A program made the position numbers and the translations under genes. A DNA stretch of 64,000 nucleotides from Thermodesulfovibrionales bacterium (lineage in GTDB: Bacteria; Nitrospirota; Thermodesulfovibrionia; Thermodesulfovibrionales; Dissulfurispiraceae), in NCBI GenBank assembly GCA_020062545.1, contig JAGUWD010000020.1:112688-176687 (forward strand), given 5' to 3'. The notes beneath the pieces were generated by a model that was not told the DNA's origin, searched no databases, and was given only the letters and a program-made list of their open reading frames with translations. Shown here piece after piece: positions 55,811 through 64,000 of this stretch (within the stretch, counting starts at the first letter, position 1; each line of letters opens with the position of its first letter).

Positions 55811-56673
55811 TGTTTATATCTGAAACTTTAAAAACCTTTATTAGTTATCTGAAAGGCTCAAAAAGCCCTGATACTATGAAGACTTATGATTTTGTTCTCC
55901 AAAAATTTAAAGATGTCGTCGGGGACAAAGATATTGATGCTCTCAAAATTGATGATTTTATCCAATTTAAAGCAACTCTGGTGGACAGAAATGCCTCATC
56001 ATCAACTATTGCGACCCAGTTGTCGGCTTTGGCGAACTACATCTCTTTTCTCCGAAAATTCTATAAGTTTACTGCCGTTGATCAAGATGATATTAAAACT
56101 CTCCGACCTAAAATCAATCAGCAGATCCCTCAATACCTTGAGGAGTGGGAAATCACCGCAATGTTGGAGGTTTGTGAAGACATTGAGGAAGAGATCATTA
56201 TCAAACTTCTTTTTTATACTGGCTTGAGGGCTAAAGAGATGCTCGGACTTAAACATGAAAACTTCCGGGAAGACCAGAATGGTATGATGTGGCTAAAAGT
56301 AATCAAAGGCAAAGGAAATAAAGAACGGATAATCCCTCTTAATGACGATATAAAAACCACAATTAAACGATACATTGAATTTCTGAAATTCAAAAATCCC
56401 AAGGCGACTAAGCTTTTCAGCTATTCATACAGCACGCTGTGGTATAGGCTGAAAAAGATTGCGAAGCGCGCAGGCATCACTGTTCACCCTCATGTTATGA
56501 GGCATACTTTTGCCACAACTTTGCTTTCAAAGGGCGTTGACATCAGAGTAATAGCAGATATCATGGGACACGCCGATGTTTCTTCAACAATGAGATATAC
56601 AAAAGTCAAACCCCAACTTGCAGTAGAAGCCGTAAATAAGCTGATACTCAGAACTGACAAAACTACTGAATAA
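55810..56673 (+). CDS. Tyrosine recombinase (Xer/phage integrase family)
   Basis: 287 residues with a SAM-like N-terminal core-binding domain (about 1-90) and a catalytic domain with Arg in LLFYTGLRAKEM (about 137-148), Lys in KGKGNKERIIPL, HxxR in VHPHVMRHTFAT (about 220-231), GHADVSSTMRYTKV with His and the nucleophile Tyr (about 250-263). It is small and Xer-like, unlike the ~400-residue integrases that usually target tRNA genes, so it may resolve dimers or drive a different recombination. Confidence 0.93.
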   Translation: MFISETLKTFISYLKGSKSPDTMKTYDFVLQKFKDVVGDKDIDALKIDDFIQFKATLVDRNASSSTIATQLSALANYISFLRKFYKFTAVDQDDIKTLRPKINQQIPQYLEEWEITAMLEVCEDIEEEIIIKLLFYTGLRAKEMLGLKHENFREDQNGMMWLKVIKGKGNKERIIPLNDDIKTTIKRYIEFLKFKNPKATKLFSYSYSTLWYRLKKIAKRAGITVHPHVMRHTFATTLLSKGVDIRVIADIMGHADVSSTMRYTKVKPQLAVEAVNKLILRTDKTTE

Positions 56674-56713
56674 ATACCTCGTCCAGCCCTGTTTGAAACG
56701 AGGGGCGAGGTAT
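56674..56713. repeat. Inverted repeat after the recombinase gene
   Basis: ATACCTCG (56,674-56,681) pairs with CGAGGTAT (56,706-56,713), with an inner CGTCCAGCCC/GAGGGGC region. It may be the terminator of the operon or a recombinase crossover-type site. A palindrome CGCCATGGCG follows at 56,719-56,728. Confidence 0.45.
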
Positions 56714-56826
56714 AAAAGCGCCATGGCGTTATCAAGCCTATATATACTATTTGGTTTGCCTCTTGGATCTCTTTCAAATTTTATATCACAAGGATTTTCA
56801 ATGACTTCCGAACGACGAGCCTCTTA

Positions 56827-56845
56827 GGTTACCTCATAAAGCATT
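56827..56845 (+). promoter_or_regulatory. Iterated element motif before radical SAM gene
   Basis: GGTTACC TCATAA AGCATT, only 9 bp before ATG 56,854. At this short distance it would lie in or beside the initial transcribed region. Confidence 0.65.
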
Positions 56846-56853
56846 TTTCTTAT

Positions 56854-57987
56854 ATGAACGACAAACCTCAATTCCTGCTCGTAGAGCCAGTTGCAAAGAC
56901 ACAGTATCCTCCGCTCGGGTTGATGAAGATTTCTACGATGCTGAAGCAAAAATACCATGACTGTCAGATATTCACGGCGATCGGCAAAGATATACCTCAA
57001 GGACTTTACAATCCTGAAGAGATATACATTACATCGCTTTTCACATGGGATCTCAATAGCGTAGTGGATTCCATCCTTTTCTGTCAGATGTTCTTCCCAG
57101 ATGCAAAAATCTGGGTCGGCGGAATCGGCGCATCATTAATGCCGGAATATATCTTTGAGAAAACCGGCATTATGCCCCATATCGGATTGCTTGACGGGGC
57201 AGAGAACTGTCCTCCAGACTATTCCCTCACTTTCGGCCGCAAACTGAGGTCCTCAATCACCTACACCACCCGAGGATGCGTAAGAAGATGCGAATTCTGC
57301 TGCGTCCCAAAAATTGAGCCTAAATACTGTAATAGAAACTGGGAACAAGACATAAATCCTGATTTTCCAGAGATCACTATCTGGGATAACAACTTTCTCG
57401 CATCGAGAAACTTTGAGGATGACTGTAAGACCCTATTAAAATTCGGGAAGAAAGTCGATTTCAATCAAGGCCTTGATGCAAGGCTCTATAATGAGCGTAG
57501 AGCCTCAATACTTCATCAGGTTAATGTCTCTCCTGTCAGGTTTGCATTTGATAGTATGGAATACTCAGATGATGTCCTCCGTGCTATCAGTATGGCAAAA
57601 AAAATTACAAATAAAGAGATAAGGGTATATGCGCTATATAATTTCAAAGACGCTCCCGATGATTTTTTTCAGAGGATTAATTCTATAAATTTAGCAGGCG
57701 TATGGGCATTTCCAATGTGTTACAGAGAACCGTCTATTGAGAATATTCAAAAGCCAAACGGGAAATGGACTAAGGAACTCCTCCGCGGTCTAAAGGTCAT
57801 TCTCTTAAACTTTTATACTCATGGAATGATTACGCCGCCGAGGGATTCATTTGTGAAAATATTCGGCTCTAATACGGAAGAATTCAAAGAAAGGCTTTAT
57901 AGCAGTTATCTGTATGATAAATCTTTAAATAGTCTCAGAAGCAAGGTTTCTCCGGAAGAACACCTTCAGGTGGAAATGTTCGTATGA
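56854..57987 (+). CDS. B12-binding-type radical SAM protein
   Basis: 377 residues. The N-terminal ~130 residues resemble the Rossmann-like cobalamin-binding domain of class B radical SAM enzymes (YPPLGLMKISTMLKQKY, WVGGIGASLMPEYIFE). The radical SAM motif TRGCVRRCEFCCVPKIEP has CxxxCxxC at about 142-149. The rest is a TIM-barrel (NQGLDARLYNERRASIL). Substrate unknown. It overlaps the methyltransferase-like gene by 4 bp. Confidence 0.82.
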   Translation: MNDKPQFLLVEPVAKTQYPPLGLMKISTMLKQKYHDCQIFTAIGKDIPQGLYNPEEIYITSLFTWDLNSVVDSILFCQMFFPDAKIWVGGIGASLMPEYIFEKTGIMPHIGLLDGAENCPPDYSLTFGRKLRSSITYTTRGCVRRCEFCCVPKIEPKYCNRNWEQDINPDFPEITIWDNNFLASRNFEDDCKTLLKFGKKVDFNQGLDARLYNERRASILHQVNVSPVRFAFDSMEYSDDVLRAISMAKKITNKEIRVYALYNFKDAPDDFFQRINSINLAGVWAFPMCYREPSIENIQKPNGKWTKELLRGLKVILLNFYTHGMITPPRDSFVKIFGSNTEEFKERLYSSYLYDKSLNSLRSKVSPEEHLQVEMFV

Positions 57988-58451
57988 GCGGTTTTCAGAC
58001 GCCCCATTGGATTATCGAGAAGATGTGTGGAATGGTGGATTTTAATCCGAAAATAATCTTAGAGCCGACCCCCGGAGAGGGCAATATGGTAAGAGTATTG
58101 AAAAATAAATTTCCGGAATCCGAGATAATAGCACCGACAGACTATTGGAAACTCCAAAGGCAGTCATTTGATCTCATATTTGCTAATCCTCCATTCAGCC
58201 CGATACTGCGAGGATATGAGTTCCTCAGCGACTTTATGACAAGATCAGAGAATATTATAATTCTCCTTCCATGGCTTATCTTGATCAACAGCGAAAGAAG
58301 AGCGCAAAAGATTATGCAGTTCGGACTCATGGAAATAGCACACCTTCCCCGCAATGTATTTCCGGGCAGCCGGATACAGTGCTGTGTAATGAAATTGAGG
58401 CAGGGATATAAGGGAGATACTATTTTTACCTTCTGGGAGAGGCCTTGTTAA
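57984..58451 (+). CDS. Small N6-adenine-type DNA methyltransferase-like protein
   Basis: 155 residues with SAM-binding motif ILEPTPGEGNMVRVL (about 28-42) and catalytic motif DLIFANPPFSP (NPPF, about 64-74). No target-recognition domain is present, so the protein is about half the size of ordinary enzymes; it may act with a partner or on RNA or protein. Overlaps the radical SAM gene (ATGA) and the next small gene. Confidence 0.75.
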   Translation: MSGFQTPHWIIEKMCGMVDFNPKIILEPTPGEGNMVRVLKNKFPESEIIAPTDYWKLQRQSFDLIFANPPFSPILRGYEFLSDFMTRSENIIILLPWLILINSERRAQKIMQFGLMEIAHLPRNVFPGSRIQCCVMKLRQGYKGDTIFTFWERPC

Positions 58452-58627
58452 TCAATAAGTCTGCAATCATACGAAGCATAAGACATAAAGGACTGAAACC
58501 TTCAAAAGAACTGATGAATGCCCTTGATACCATGGTAGAGCAGCAGATAGTAAGGGCATGTGCCTCAACAAAGGAAAAGGGTAAGAAAATCGTAAAAGGA
58601 GACGGGGTATTCACACTCTTTATTTAG
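58445..58627 (+). CDS. Possible histone-fold (HMF/NFYB-like) small protein
   Basis: 60 residues from TTG 58,445, overlapping the methyltransferase stop. The order of features resembles a single histone fold: SAIIRSIRHKGLK, then a long helix PSKELMNALDTMVEQQIVRA, then the basic KGKKIVKGDGVF, comparable to archaeal histones (helix, GRKTVKxDD end). It could be a DNA-binding chromatin-like protein. The call is based on pattern only. Confidence 0.5.
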   Translation: MLINKSAIIRSIRHKGLKPSKELMNALDTMVEQQIVRACASTKEKGKKIVKGDGVFTLFI

Positions 58628-58741
58628 AGGATTTAAATTTGCCTAAAAAATAGACAGAACCGCATGGAATATTGCCCACAGCCTGTTGTCCTGATATTCT
58701 CCATAGGTTTTTAACATTTTTTGTTAAGAAAGGCGGACATC

Positions 58742-59035
58742 ATGCTAAACTTTTCAATGCAGGAAGCACAAAAACTTAAGGATTTGGAATTTAATGTCAG
58801 ATGGAAACACAATATAATCTGGGTGACATTTAATGTCCCCATTCTTTCCAAATACCTGAGCAGGTTCTTAAGACGCAACGGATTCACGCTGCAGATAGAT
58901 CCTGCAACTGGCTTGATTGAGGGCACATGGATGTCAGGACCTCATCCCGAGGATGAATATAACGGGCTGAGAGAAGTTTTTAGAGAGCATCTGATTGAAC
59001 TGCCTGAGTATGGGGATATAGAGAGATATGGCTAA
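58742..59035 (+). CDS. Hypothetical 97-residue protein
   Basis: Start ATG 58,742 has an AAGGCGG site. Strand-helix pattern (FNVRWKHNIIWVTFNVPILS, then FTLQIDPATGLIEGTWM, then EYNGLREVFREHLI). It may be a small alpha-beta domain. No family recognised. After it, 59,036-59,319 is AT-rich with no feature that I can support. Confidence 0.6.
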   Translation: MLNFSMQEAQKLKDLEFNVRWKHNIIWVTFNVPILSKYLSRFLRRNGFTLQIDPATGLIEGTWMSGPHPEDEYNGLREVFREHLIELPEYGDIERYG

Positions 59036-59319
59036 AACTGCGGTCCTTATGCAGTGCCATTTAAAAGATATGATTAAATATTTATTGTATCTTACTTATA
59101 CTTGTCAATCAGAAAAAATGGGATATAGGGTAGTGTAAAATTTTCTGTGTAAAATCTTGAAGCGGCAAAAAGATAGGGTGTATTCTCCATTGTTCTAAAC
59201 AGGAATACTGGAAACACGCAATATTAAGAGGTCAAAAGCGCAATATTATATACAATAACATTGATAATATTAGCTTTAATGAATATAGCGTAAACTGATA
59301 GGGGAGTCAAGGTGGAAAT

Positions 59320-59436
59320 ATGAGCGGGATATGGGAGGAAAAACAAGAGGCACTAAAAACACAATACCTCGAAAAGATAAAGATAAAACGCAGAAAAACA
59401 TGCCTATGGATAGGTTTTGCTATTATCGTATTTTAA
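59320..59436 (+). CDS. 38-residue single-pass membrane peptide
   Basis: GGTGGA site before ATG 59,320. A charged helix (GIWEEKQEALKTQYLEKIKI) precedes KRRKTCLWIGFAIIVF, a basic-then-hydrophobic end. It stops 7 bp before the HipA-like gene. Function unknown; it recalls the peptide at 54,012-54,122 in layout. Confidence 0.45.
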   Translation: MSGIWEEKQEALKTQYLEKIKIKRRKTCLWIGFAIIVF

Positions 59437-59443
59437 GTAGCTT

Positions 59444-60241
59444 ATGCACTTCATCAACACTGTCACAGCCACCCACTACATCCACTCCATGCCTAATAGC
59501 TCAACCTATGCCCTTCTGGTCATCTGCGATGACGGCAAAGAATATGTCTTTAAGCACGCAGGGTCTCAAGAAGCAGGCGGCACAAACATTCTTATAGCAG
59601 AGTATCTAAGCTATCTCGTTGCACAAAGGTTTAATCTACCCATACCAGAATATTCCCTTATCAAAATAGGCAAAAAATTCCTCAAAACAATAGAAGACGA
59701 AAATATTTATACCATGCTAAAAAATAGTCCTGAGTTATGCATCGGTTCTGTCTATATTCACGGCACATTACCCTTCTTAGATGCATTCAAAATAAAAAGC
59801 CGTGATTACAAGCTTCTCTTGAAAACAATCTTCGGGTTTGATCAGTATCTCTATAATGAGGACCGTTTTCCGGAGAACCCTAACTTGCTATTTATACCGC
59901 AAAAAATGGAATTAATTGTCATAGACCACTCCCTCGCCATATGGCCTCTTCTGGATTATGAAGATACGCTGGACGCACCCGCCAGAGCCCGCAGAGAGCA
60001 TATCCTATACCCCTATGTAAAGGGGAGTATGTCATACGTCTCCGGGCTTATAAAGGAAGTTTACGATGTAACTATTAAGTATTTCATAGACACTATCCCC
60101 AAAGAATGGCTCAACGAAGACCTTAATAAAGATTTTCTGACTGAATTTTTCAAGGTCAGACGAGATAATATTAACACTATCCTGAAAGGAGTTAAAAAAT
60201 GCAAGAAACCGACTTCAAATACCAATTTAAGTTTGTTCTAA
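59444..60241 (+). CDS. HipA-like kinase-fold protein
   Basis: 265 residues of the HipA-like kinase family that pairs with DUF3037 proteins. It has ATP-fold features: EYVFKHAGSQEAGGTNILIA (about 27-46), LIVIDHSLAIWPLLDYED (about 164-181). It lacks the longer N-terminal region of HipA toxins. The next gene overlaps it by 43 bp. The pair is found widely as a toxin-antitoxin-like or defence-related unit; its biochemistry is not established. Confidence 0.75.
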   Translation: MHFINTVTATHYIHSMPNSSTYALLVICDDGKEYVFKHAGSQEAGGTNILIAEYLSYLVAQRFNLPIPEYSLIKIGKKFLKTIEDENIYTMLKNSPELCIGSVYIHGTLPFLDAFKIKSRDYKLLLKTIFGFDQYLYNEDRFPENPNLLFIPQKMELIVIDHSLAIWPLLDYEDTLDAPARARREHILYPYVKGSMSYVSGLIKEVYDVTIKYFIDTIPKEWLNEDLNKDFLTEFFKVRRDNINTILKGVKKCKKPTSNTNLSLF

Positions 60242-61068
60242 TAAGATACGTTCCTGACTTTGTTAAAGAAGAGTTCTTTAATGCAGGGGTTATCCTTTAT
60301 GACATAACAGGACAGAAAATAATCGGAAAAGTGGCTAAGAAACCTTCATTTCTGAGATGTCTCGATGATAATAACTATAAGCATTTCTTAAACTATACAA
60401 ACAGCCTGATCGATAGGCTGCAAGATGCGGCCAAAAAGACCGATAGCAATACCCCCATGAAAGAGATACTCGAAAAGGCATTTAGGATCGGGACAATACC
60501 AGAAGCAGGGCTTATTTCCTTCTCTAATGTTAAGGGCGGAGTTACGAATGATATTCAGAAAGAAATTGAAAAACTTTATAGAAGGTTTGTTACAGAGGCA
60601 TCAGATAAAGATAATGCCGAGAAAAAGCCAAAAAGAGACATAGGCATCATCAGAGTATACAAAATACTGGATAAGATGAAAGGACAGCTTAAGAAACAGC
60701 CTACGGAAAGTATTTTTGATCACCCGTTAATAGAAATGGGGTATAAATTCGAGGTTTCTTTTAACAGCAAGGATAATTTACATCTGAAAGTGCTTTCTAT
60801 AAGGTCAATGGAAAATCGTGCCTATGAGCTACAAAATATCCTAAGTGCCATACCGATCCTCACGGATCTGAAAAAGCAGCATAAAGGGCATACTTTCGGG
60901 GGGCTGTTATATTTTTCGCCGAAGTATAATAAGCAGGCTCAAGAGAGTGAGTTTAGGAAACTGAAAAACAGGTTCGAGGATGATGGGTTGGATTGTGTGA
61001 GAGCTGAGGAGGGGGAGATGGAAATATACTTCAGGGGTAAAAATCTCTTGCCCCAGAAAAGACAGTAA
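60199..61068 (+). CDS. DUF3037-type protein, partner of the HipA-like protein
   Basis: 289 residues. The N-terminal ~110 residues fit DUF3037 (FKFVLIRYVPDFVKEEFFNA, GVILYD, SFLRCLDDNNYKHFLNY). A charged middle links to a C-terminal domain (GYKFEVSFNSKDNLHLKVLS). It starts inside the HipA-like gene with its own AAAGGAG site. Role probably regulatory for the kinase-like partner. Confidence 0.75.
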   Translation: MQETDFKYQFKFVLIRYVPDFVKEEFFNAGVILYDITGQKIIGKVAKKPSFLRCLDDNNYKHFLNYTNSLIDRLQDAAKKTDSNTPMKEILEKAFRIGTIPEAGLISFSNVKGGVTNDIQKEIEKLYRRFVTEASDKDNAEKKPKRDIGIIRVYKILDKMKGQLKKQPTESIFDHPLIEMGYKFEVSFNSKDNLHLKVLSIRSMENRAYELQNILSAIPILTDLKKQHKGHTFGGLLYFSPKYNKQAQESEFRKLKNRFEDDGLDCVRAEEGEMEIYFRGKNLLPQKRQ

Positions 61069-61138
61069 TAGCATACTATTGTTGAATTTGAGTAAAACAT
61101 ATAATATTGCAAGTTAGGGATTTTAATGCCTGCCTTTT

Positions 61139-61660
61139 TTAATCGAGCCAATTTTCAAATTGTAGTTCCTGCCCCACAACTTCCTTTATTGCGGTCATTT
61201 TATCACGAGTAACAAGTATAAGATTGTAAGCCATTGCTACAGATGCAATCCAGAGATCATTCTCTTGTATCTGTAGTAATTGTGAAGTTGTGGGTTCCAT
61301 CCATTCTTCTATTCTCCTATTATAATTCCTTCGATTCTTTTTGTTCTTAGGCCCATAACGATTAAACAATCTTGCACGAAGATCAGAATAGCAATCACGT
61401 GCCAGATTTCTATTAATATCTAAAAAAAGAAAAGCCGATAATACATCTCTGACCAATTTGTGTTGTTCTTGACTACTATAAGGCGCAATACGAAGTCCGT
61501 ATTCAACCTCTCCTACTGTTATAGGGCATAAAAAAATTTTTGTATCTGGCAACAACGTTTTCCAGCGTTTTTCTAACGCCTTACACTCTGGACTATTACC
61601 ACCTGACTTTAGTTCAATAATAGGACCAAGAATATTAGTATCGAGGAGATAATGTTTCAT
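61139..61660 (-). CDS. PIN-domain ribonuclease-like protein (VapC-type)
   Basis: 173 residues with the four acidic positions of PIN nucleases: YLLDTNIL (Asp, about 7), VGEVEYGLR (Glu, about 50), ENDLWIASVA (Asp, about 133) and LVTRDKM (Asp, about 153). It would cleave RNA. No VapB-like antitoxin gene is seen: its ATG overlaps the stop of the methyltransferase gene instead, so it may be part of that system. Confidence 0.85.
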   Translation of the reverse strand: MKHYLLDTNILGPIIELKSGGNSPECKALEKRWKTLLPDTKIFLCPITVGEVEYGLRIAPYSSQEQHKLVRDVLSAFLFLDINRNLARDCYSDLRARLFNRYGPKNKKNRRNYNRRIEEWMEPTTSQLLQIQENDLWIASVAMAYNLILVTRDKMTAIKEVVGQELQFENWLD

Positions 61661-63901
61661 TATTTCTCTCTCCCTAATTCTTTTAAATATTTTATAAATT
61701 GAGCATCACGAATAATCGGGATACGCGCCATAATTTTTTCAGGAGTGGTATTATTAAACTGTTGTGATATATAAAGATTCAATGGAATCCATGAACTGAT
61801 ATTAGGTGAAATATAGCCCTTGAATTCAAAAGGCACGCGTCTCTGATAGCCCCAAAATAAATCTAACAGTTTTCGCTCCATTTTTGGAGAAAGATTGTAG
61901 AGTTTAAGAATTTCAGCATCTATGCGCAATAATATCTCTTTAGCTCTTTTTTTATTATTACTTAATACATTTTCCGTATATTCACTGACTAGAGAATCAA
62001 TAAGTTGGGAATGTGCAGAAAGATTATTGGGTATAGGAATAGATAAATAAATATCTTTTGTAATGTCACGCTTGGAACAAAGGCTATATACAAACGCTTC
62101 TGCAAGTGGTGAATTTAAAATAGCAGCCAATGTGTCTACACTAATTTCATGCCTCGTTGTCCACAAGATAAAAAATCTTCTTCCTACTATTTGCCCCTTT
62201 TTATCTATTACAGCCGCATATCTCCAAGGTCCGCGTGATAATGGTGATCTCGGAAGAATAACTTTTGGCTGTTTCCAATCACGACTTGACAAATCTGACT
62301 CTATGAAAAGTTTTTTTGCATTTATATATTCTACATATTCCCTCTCGAATTGATAAAACCTGTCTTTAACATTATAAAATCCGGCGACGAATCCTTCTGC
62401 AGGTGTATGTAGAATTAATTCCTCTTTTTTTTCGAGTACACGGGGATTGTATGCTGCACCAGTTTGTATCTTTGCTATATCTCCAAGTCTGGCGTTACCA
62501 TCAAGATATTCAAAAATTTCACGAAAAAGCGAAACTACAAGTTGTCCTTTTGCTTTCGTCGTGAAATAAGATTGAGAAACCGCATCTTCCCATGTAACAT
62601 CATAAGTAGATTTAAATTTTTCCCTATGAGAATCTCTTACCTCTCTATAATATGTAATTGACTTATTCCCCATATAATATTTTTTTGCTATAATAATTGC
62701 CGTTTCTTGATCAGAATAAGAGAAAATTTTATCAGGCAGAGCAGTAATCGATAAAATGTCAAAATCCTTTAAAAGAATATTTCTTTCATTCTTATAATCC
62801 GAACCATCTAAAAATGCTCGTGGCAAAACTAACCCTATAAAAGAATTTCTTGGCAAATTGGGCAGTGTTCGTTTTAATAACTCAACAGGCTTGGGAGTAA
62901 TTGGAGTTCTGTTGTCAATATTTTCAAATGGCGGATTACCCACGAGTACCATTGTTTTGCTTACACTATCTTCAAGTGTTGTTCCAGAAAAAACATCTTG
63001 TTTTTTTAAGTCCCATCCATTAGGCTCGGGGAAATCAGCTAGCATAAGACATAAGCGAGCTACTTCAATAGAAAACGAATCTATTTCTATTCCATGCAAA
63101 TGCTTAACAAAAAATTTATGACGTTCCTTACATCCCCAACTTTTTGGTAATAATTCACGCATACGTCTCATAGTTGCAATAAGAAAAATGCCATGGCCGC
63201 ACATAGGGTCCAATGTATGCCACTGATCCCTTGGTAAATTGTCAATAGGGATTTGTGACAAGACATAGTCAGCCAGATATGAGGGTGTACTATGGATGCC
63301 TAATTTTTTTCGACTTTGGGGTGAAACAAAAGTGTTTTCATACACATATGTAAGGGTGTCAACAGATATATTTTTCAATGAAAAACTCCGTCCTATTTCT
63401 TGCGATATGTATTTTAAAATTGACTGAGGTAGCTTTGCAGATGCGGTCGTTAGCGATTCCCCATAGTGGTTACGAACGGCCTGCAGTGCAGTTTGAGGGA
63501 TAGTAAAGTCAATAGTAGAAGAAACTGGAATATCACGGTCTGTGAGTAATTTTGCTGCTAATAGACTAAAGACAACTTTAAATATAGCAGATGCATCAAA
63601 TTTTATTTTTAGCTTTTTGCATTCTTCTTCCGTGTGGTTAAGTACAATTTGAAGAATATGGTCAATTTTCTTCCCCGCCTCGTGATCTAATGCAGGTAGC
63701 AATCCTATATCAATAAAATCCAACTGTCGAAGTTCGGGACGAACAAATCCTGACTTTGCACGGATTATAGAATCTGGTTTCCATTTTTCAGCATTTTGGG
63801 TAATAATATTTGGCAAATTGGTAGTTTTATATTTATCCAGAAGAACAACTTTTTTTGCAGTAATTGACCATAGTTCTGTAATTCCATTATGAACAATTAG
63901 T
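61660..63901 (-). CDS. DNA N6-adenine methyltransferase, 5' end lost to an IS insertion
   Basis: The long frame (718 residues from TTG 63,816) has SAM motif LDPMCGHGIFLIATM (about 203-217), the LHGIEIDSFSIEVARL strand, and catalytic NPPFEN (about 284-289), plus a C-terminal region typical of type IIG/ISP-like or Eco57I-type enzymes. The frame stays open upstream to about 63,901 with convincing coding sequence (GITELWSITAKKVVLLDKYK) and no ATG or GTG, then meets IS-like DNA. The gene is thus truncated. The PIN gene follows with overlapping stop and start. Confidence 0.75.
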
Positions 63902-64000
63902 GGGGTACAATAAAAAAGTGTGTAAATAGATGAAAGGCGGTGTATCCTAACATGTTGAACCCTAAATCAACAAAAGGAAGGAGACACCACCATGGGAAAG
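63902..64000 (+). mobile_element. Left end of an IS256-like insertion sequence, with transposase start
   Basis: GGGGTACAATAAAAAAGTGTGTAAA resembles IS256-family terminal repeats (the GTGTGTAAA part). It is followed by a leader with AAGGAAGGAG and ATG 63,992, the first three codons (ATGGGAAAG) of a probable transposase cut by the window end. Only one end is visible, so the family is tentative. Confidence 0.55.

Noticed and set aside
59331..59597. Plus-strand frame of 88 codons overlapping the HipA-like gene
   Set aside because: It is Thr/Pro/Ser-rich, overlaps the recognised gene in another frame and has no family features.

Overview
The window joins two unlike regions. Bases 1 to about 29,150 look like resident chromosome of a flagellated, Gram-negative (diderm), sigma-54-using bacterium. 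Protein style, moderate base composition and dense heptamer-built intergenic repeats fit a Nitrospirota (Thermodesulfovibrionia-like) lineage, but that placement is an inference from memory. Nearly everything here is on the minus strand and makes up a flagellar export, basal-body and hook locus: flgB-flgC-fliE-fliF-fliG-fliH-fliI-fliJ-motE-like, then fliK-flgD-flgE2-flgE, then fliL-fliM-fliN-fliO/P(fused)-fliQ-fliR-flhB-flhA-flhF-flhG-fliA. Three sigma-54-type promoters (minus strand at 21,679-21,694, 15,036-15,051 and 10,028-10,043) head these three transcription units. An NtrC-type response regulator, its PAS histidine kinase, a TPR protein and a receiver-less sigma-54 activator (21.7-27.2 kb) form the likely control module. 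dinB and a phosphoribosyltransferase gene follow.

At 29,157-29,204 lies a 48-bp 3' fragment of a tRNA-Gly(CCC) gene on the minus strand, cut off at its anticodon arm. This is the scar of an element integrated into a tRNA. From there to the end of the window almost all genes are on the plus strand, heptamer repeats disappear, and the content is that of an integrative and conjugative (or mobilisable) element: HU, topoisomerase III, a VirB1-like transglycosylase, a TraD-like coupling ATPase, a MOBH-like HD-domain relaxase candidate, ScpB-like and winged-helix proteins, a tyrosine recombinase and a GIY-YIG protein. No mating-pair-formation (T4SS channel) genes are seen and the far attachment site is not in the window, so the element is longer than the 34.8 kb visible here.

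The unusual cargo of the element is a surface-secretion module. Two near-duplicate TPR plus outer-membrane beta-barrel proteins (Slam/DUF560-like; 34.2-35.7 and 39.3-40.9 kb) are present. The second is followed directly by two large secreted proteins sharing a homologous C-terminal domain; one of them carries a FecR domain. A PilZ protein and a Cys-rich paralogue of its N-terminal part flank them. A NusA-like truncated protein, a lone TSCPD protein, two radical-SAM proteins, a DUF4031-ASCH fusion, a degenerate dUTPase-like protein and a possible histone-fold protein are also carried.

Two regulatory layers are visible in the element. One is an iterated motif, GGTTACC-N6-RGCATT, placed ahead of several separate gene groups. 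The other is a set of structured RNA leaders between 50.1 and 53.8 kb, at least two with mutually exclusive hairpins. The right end (59.3-64 kb) is a defence or addiction-like zone: a HipA-like kinase/DUF3037 pair, a PIN-domain protein, and a DNA methyltransferase gene whose 5' end appears cut off by an incoming IS256-like element at about 63,902.
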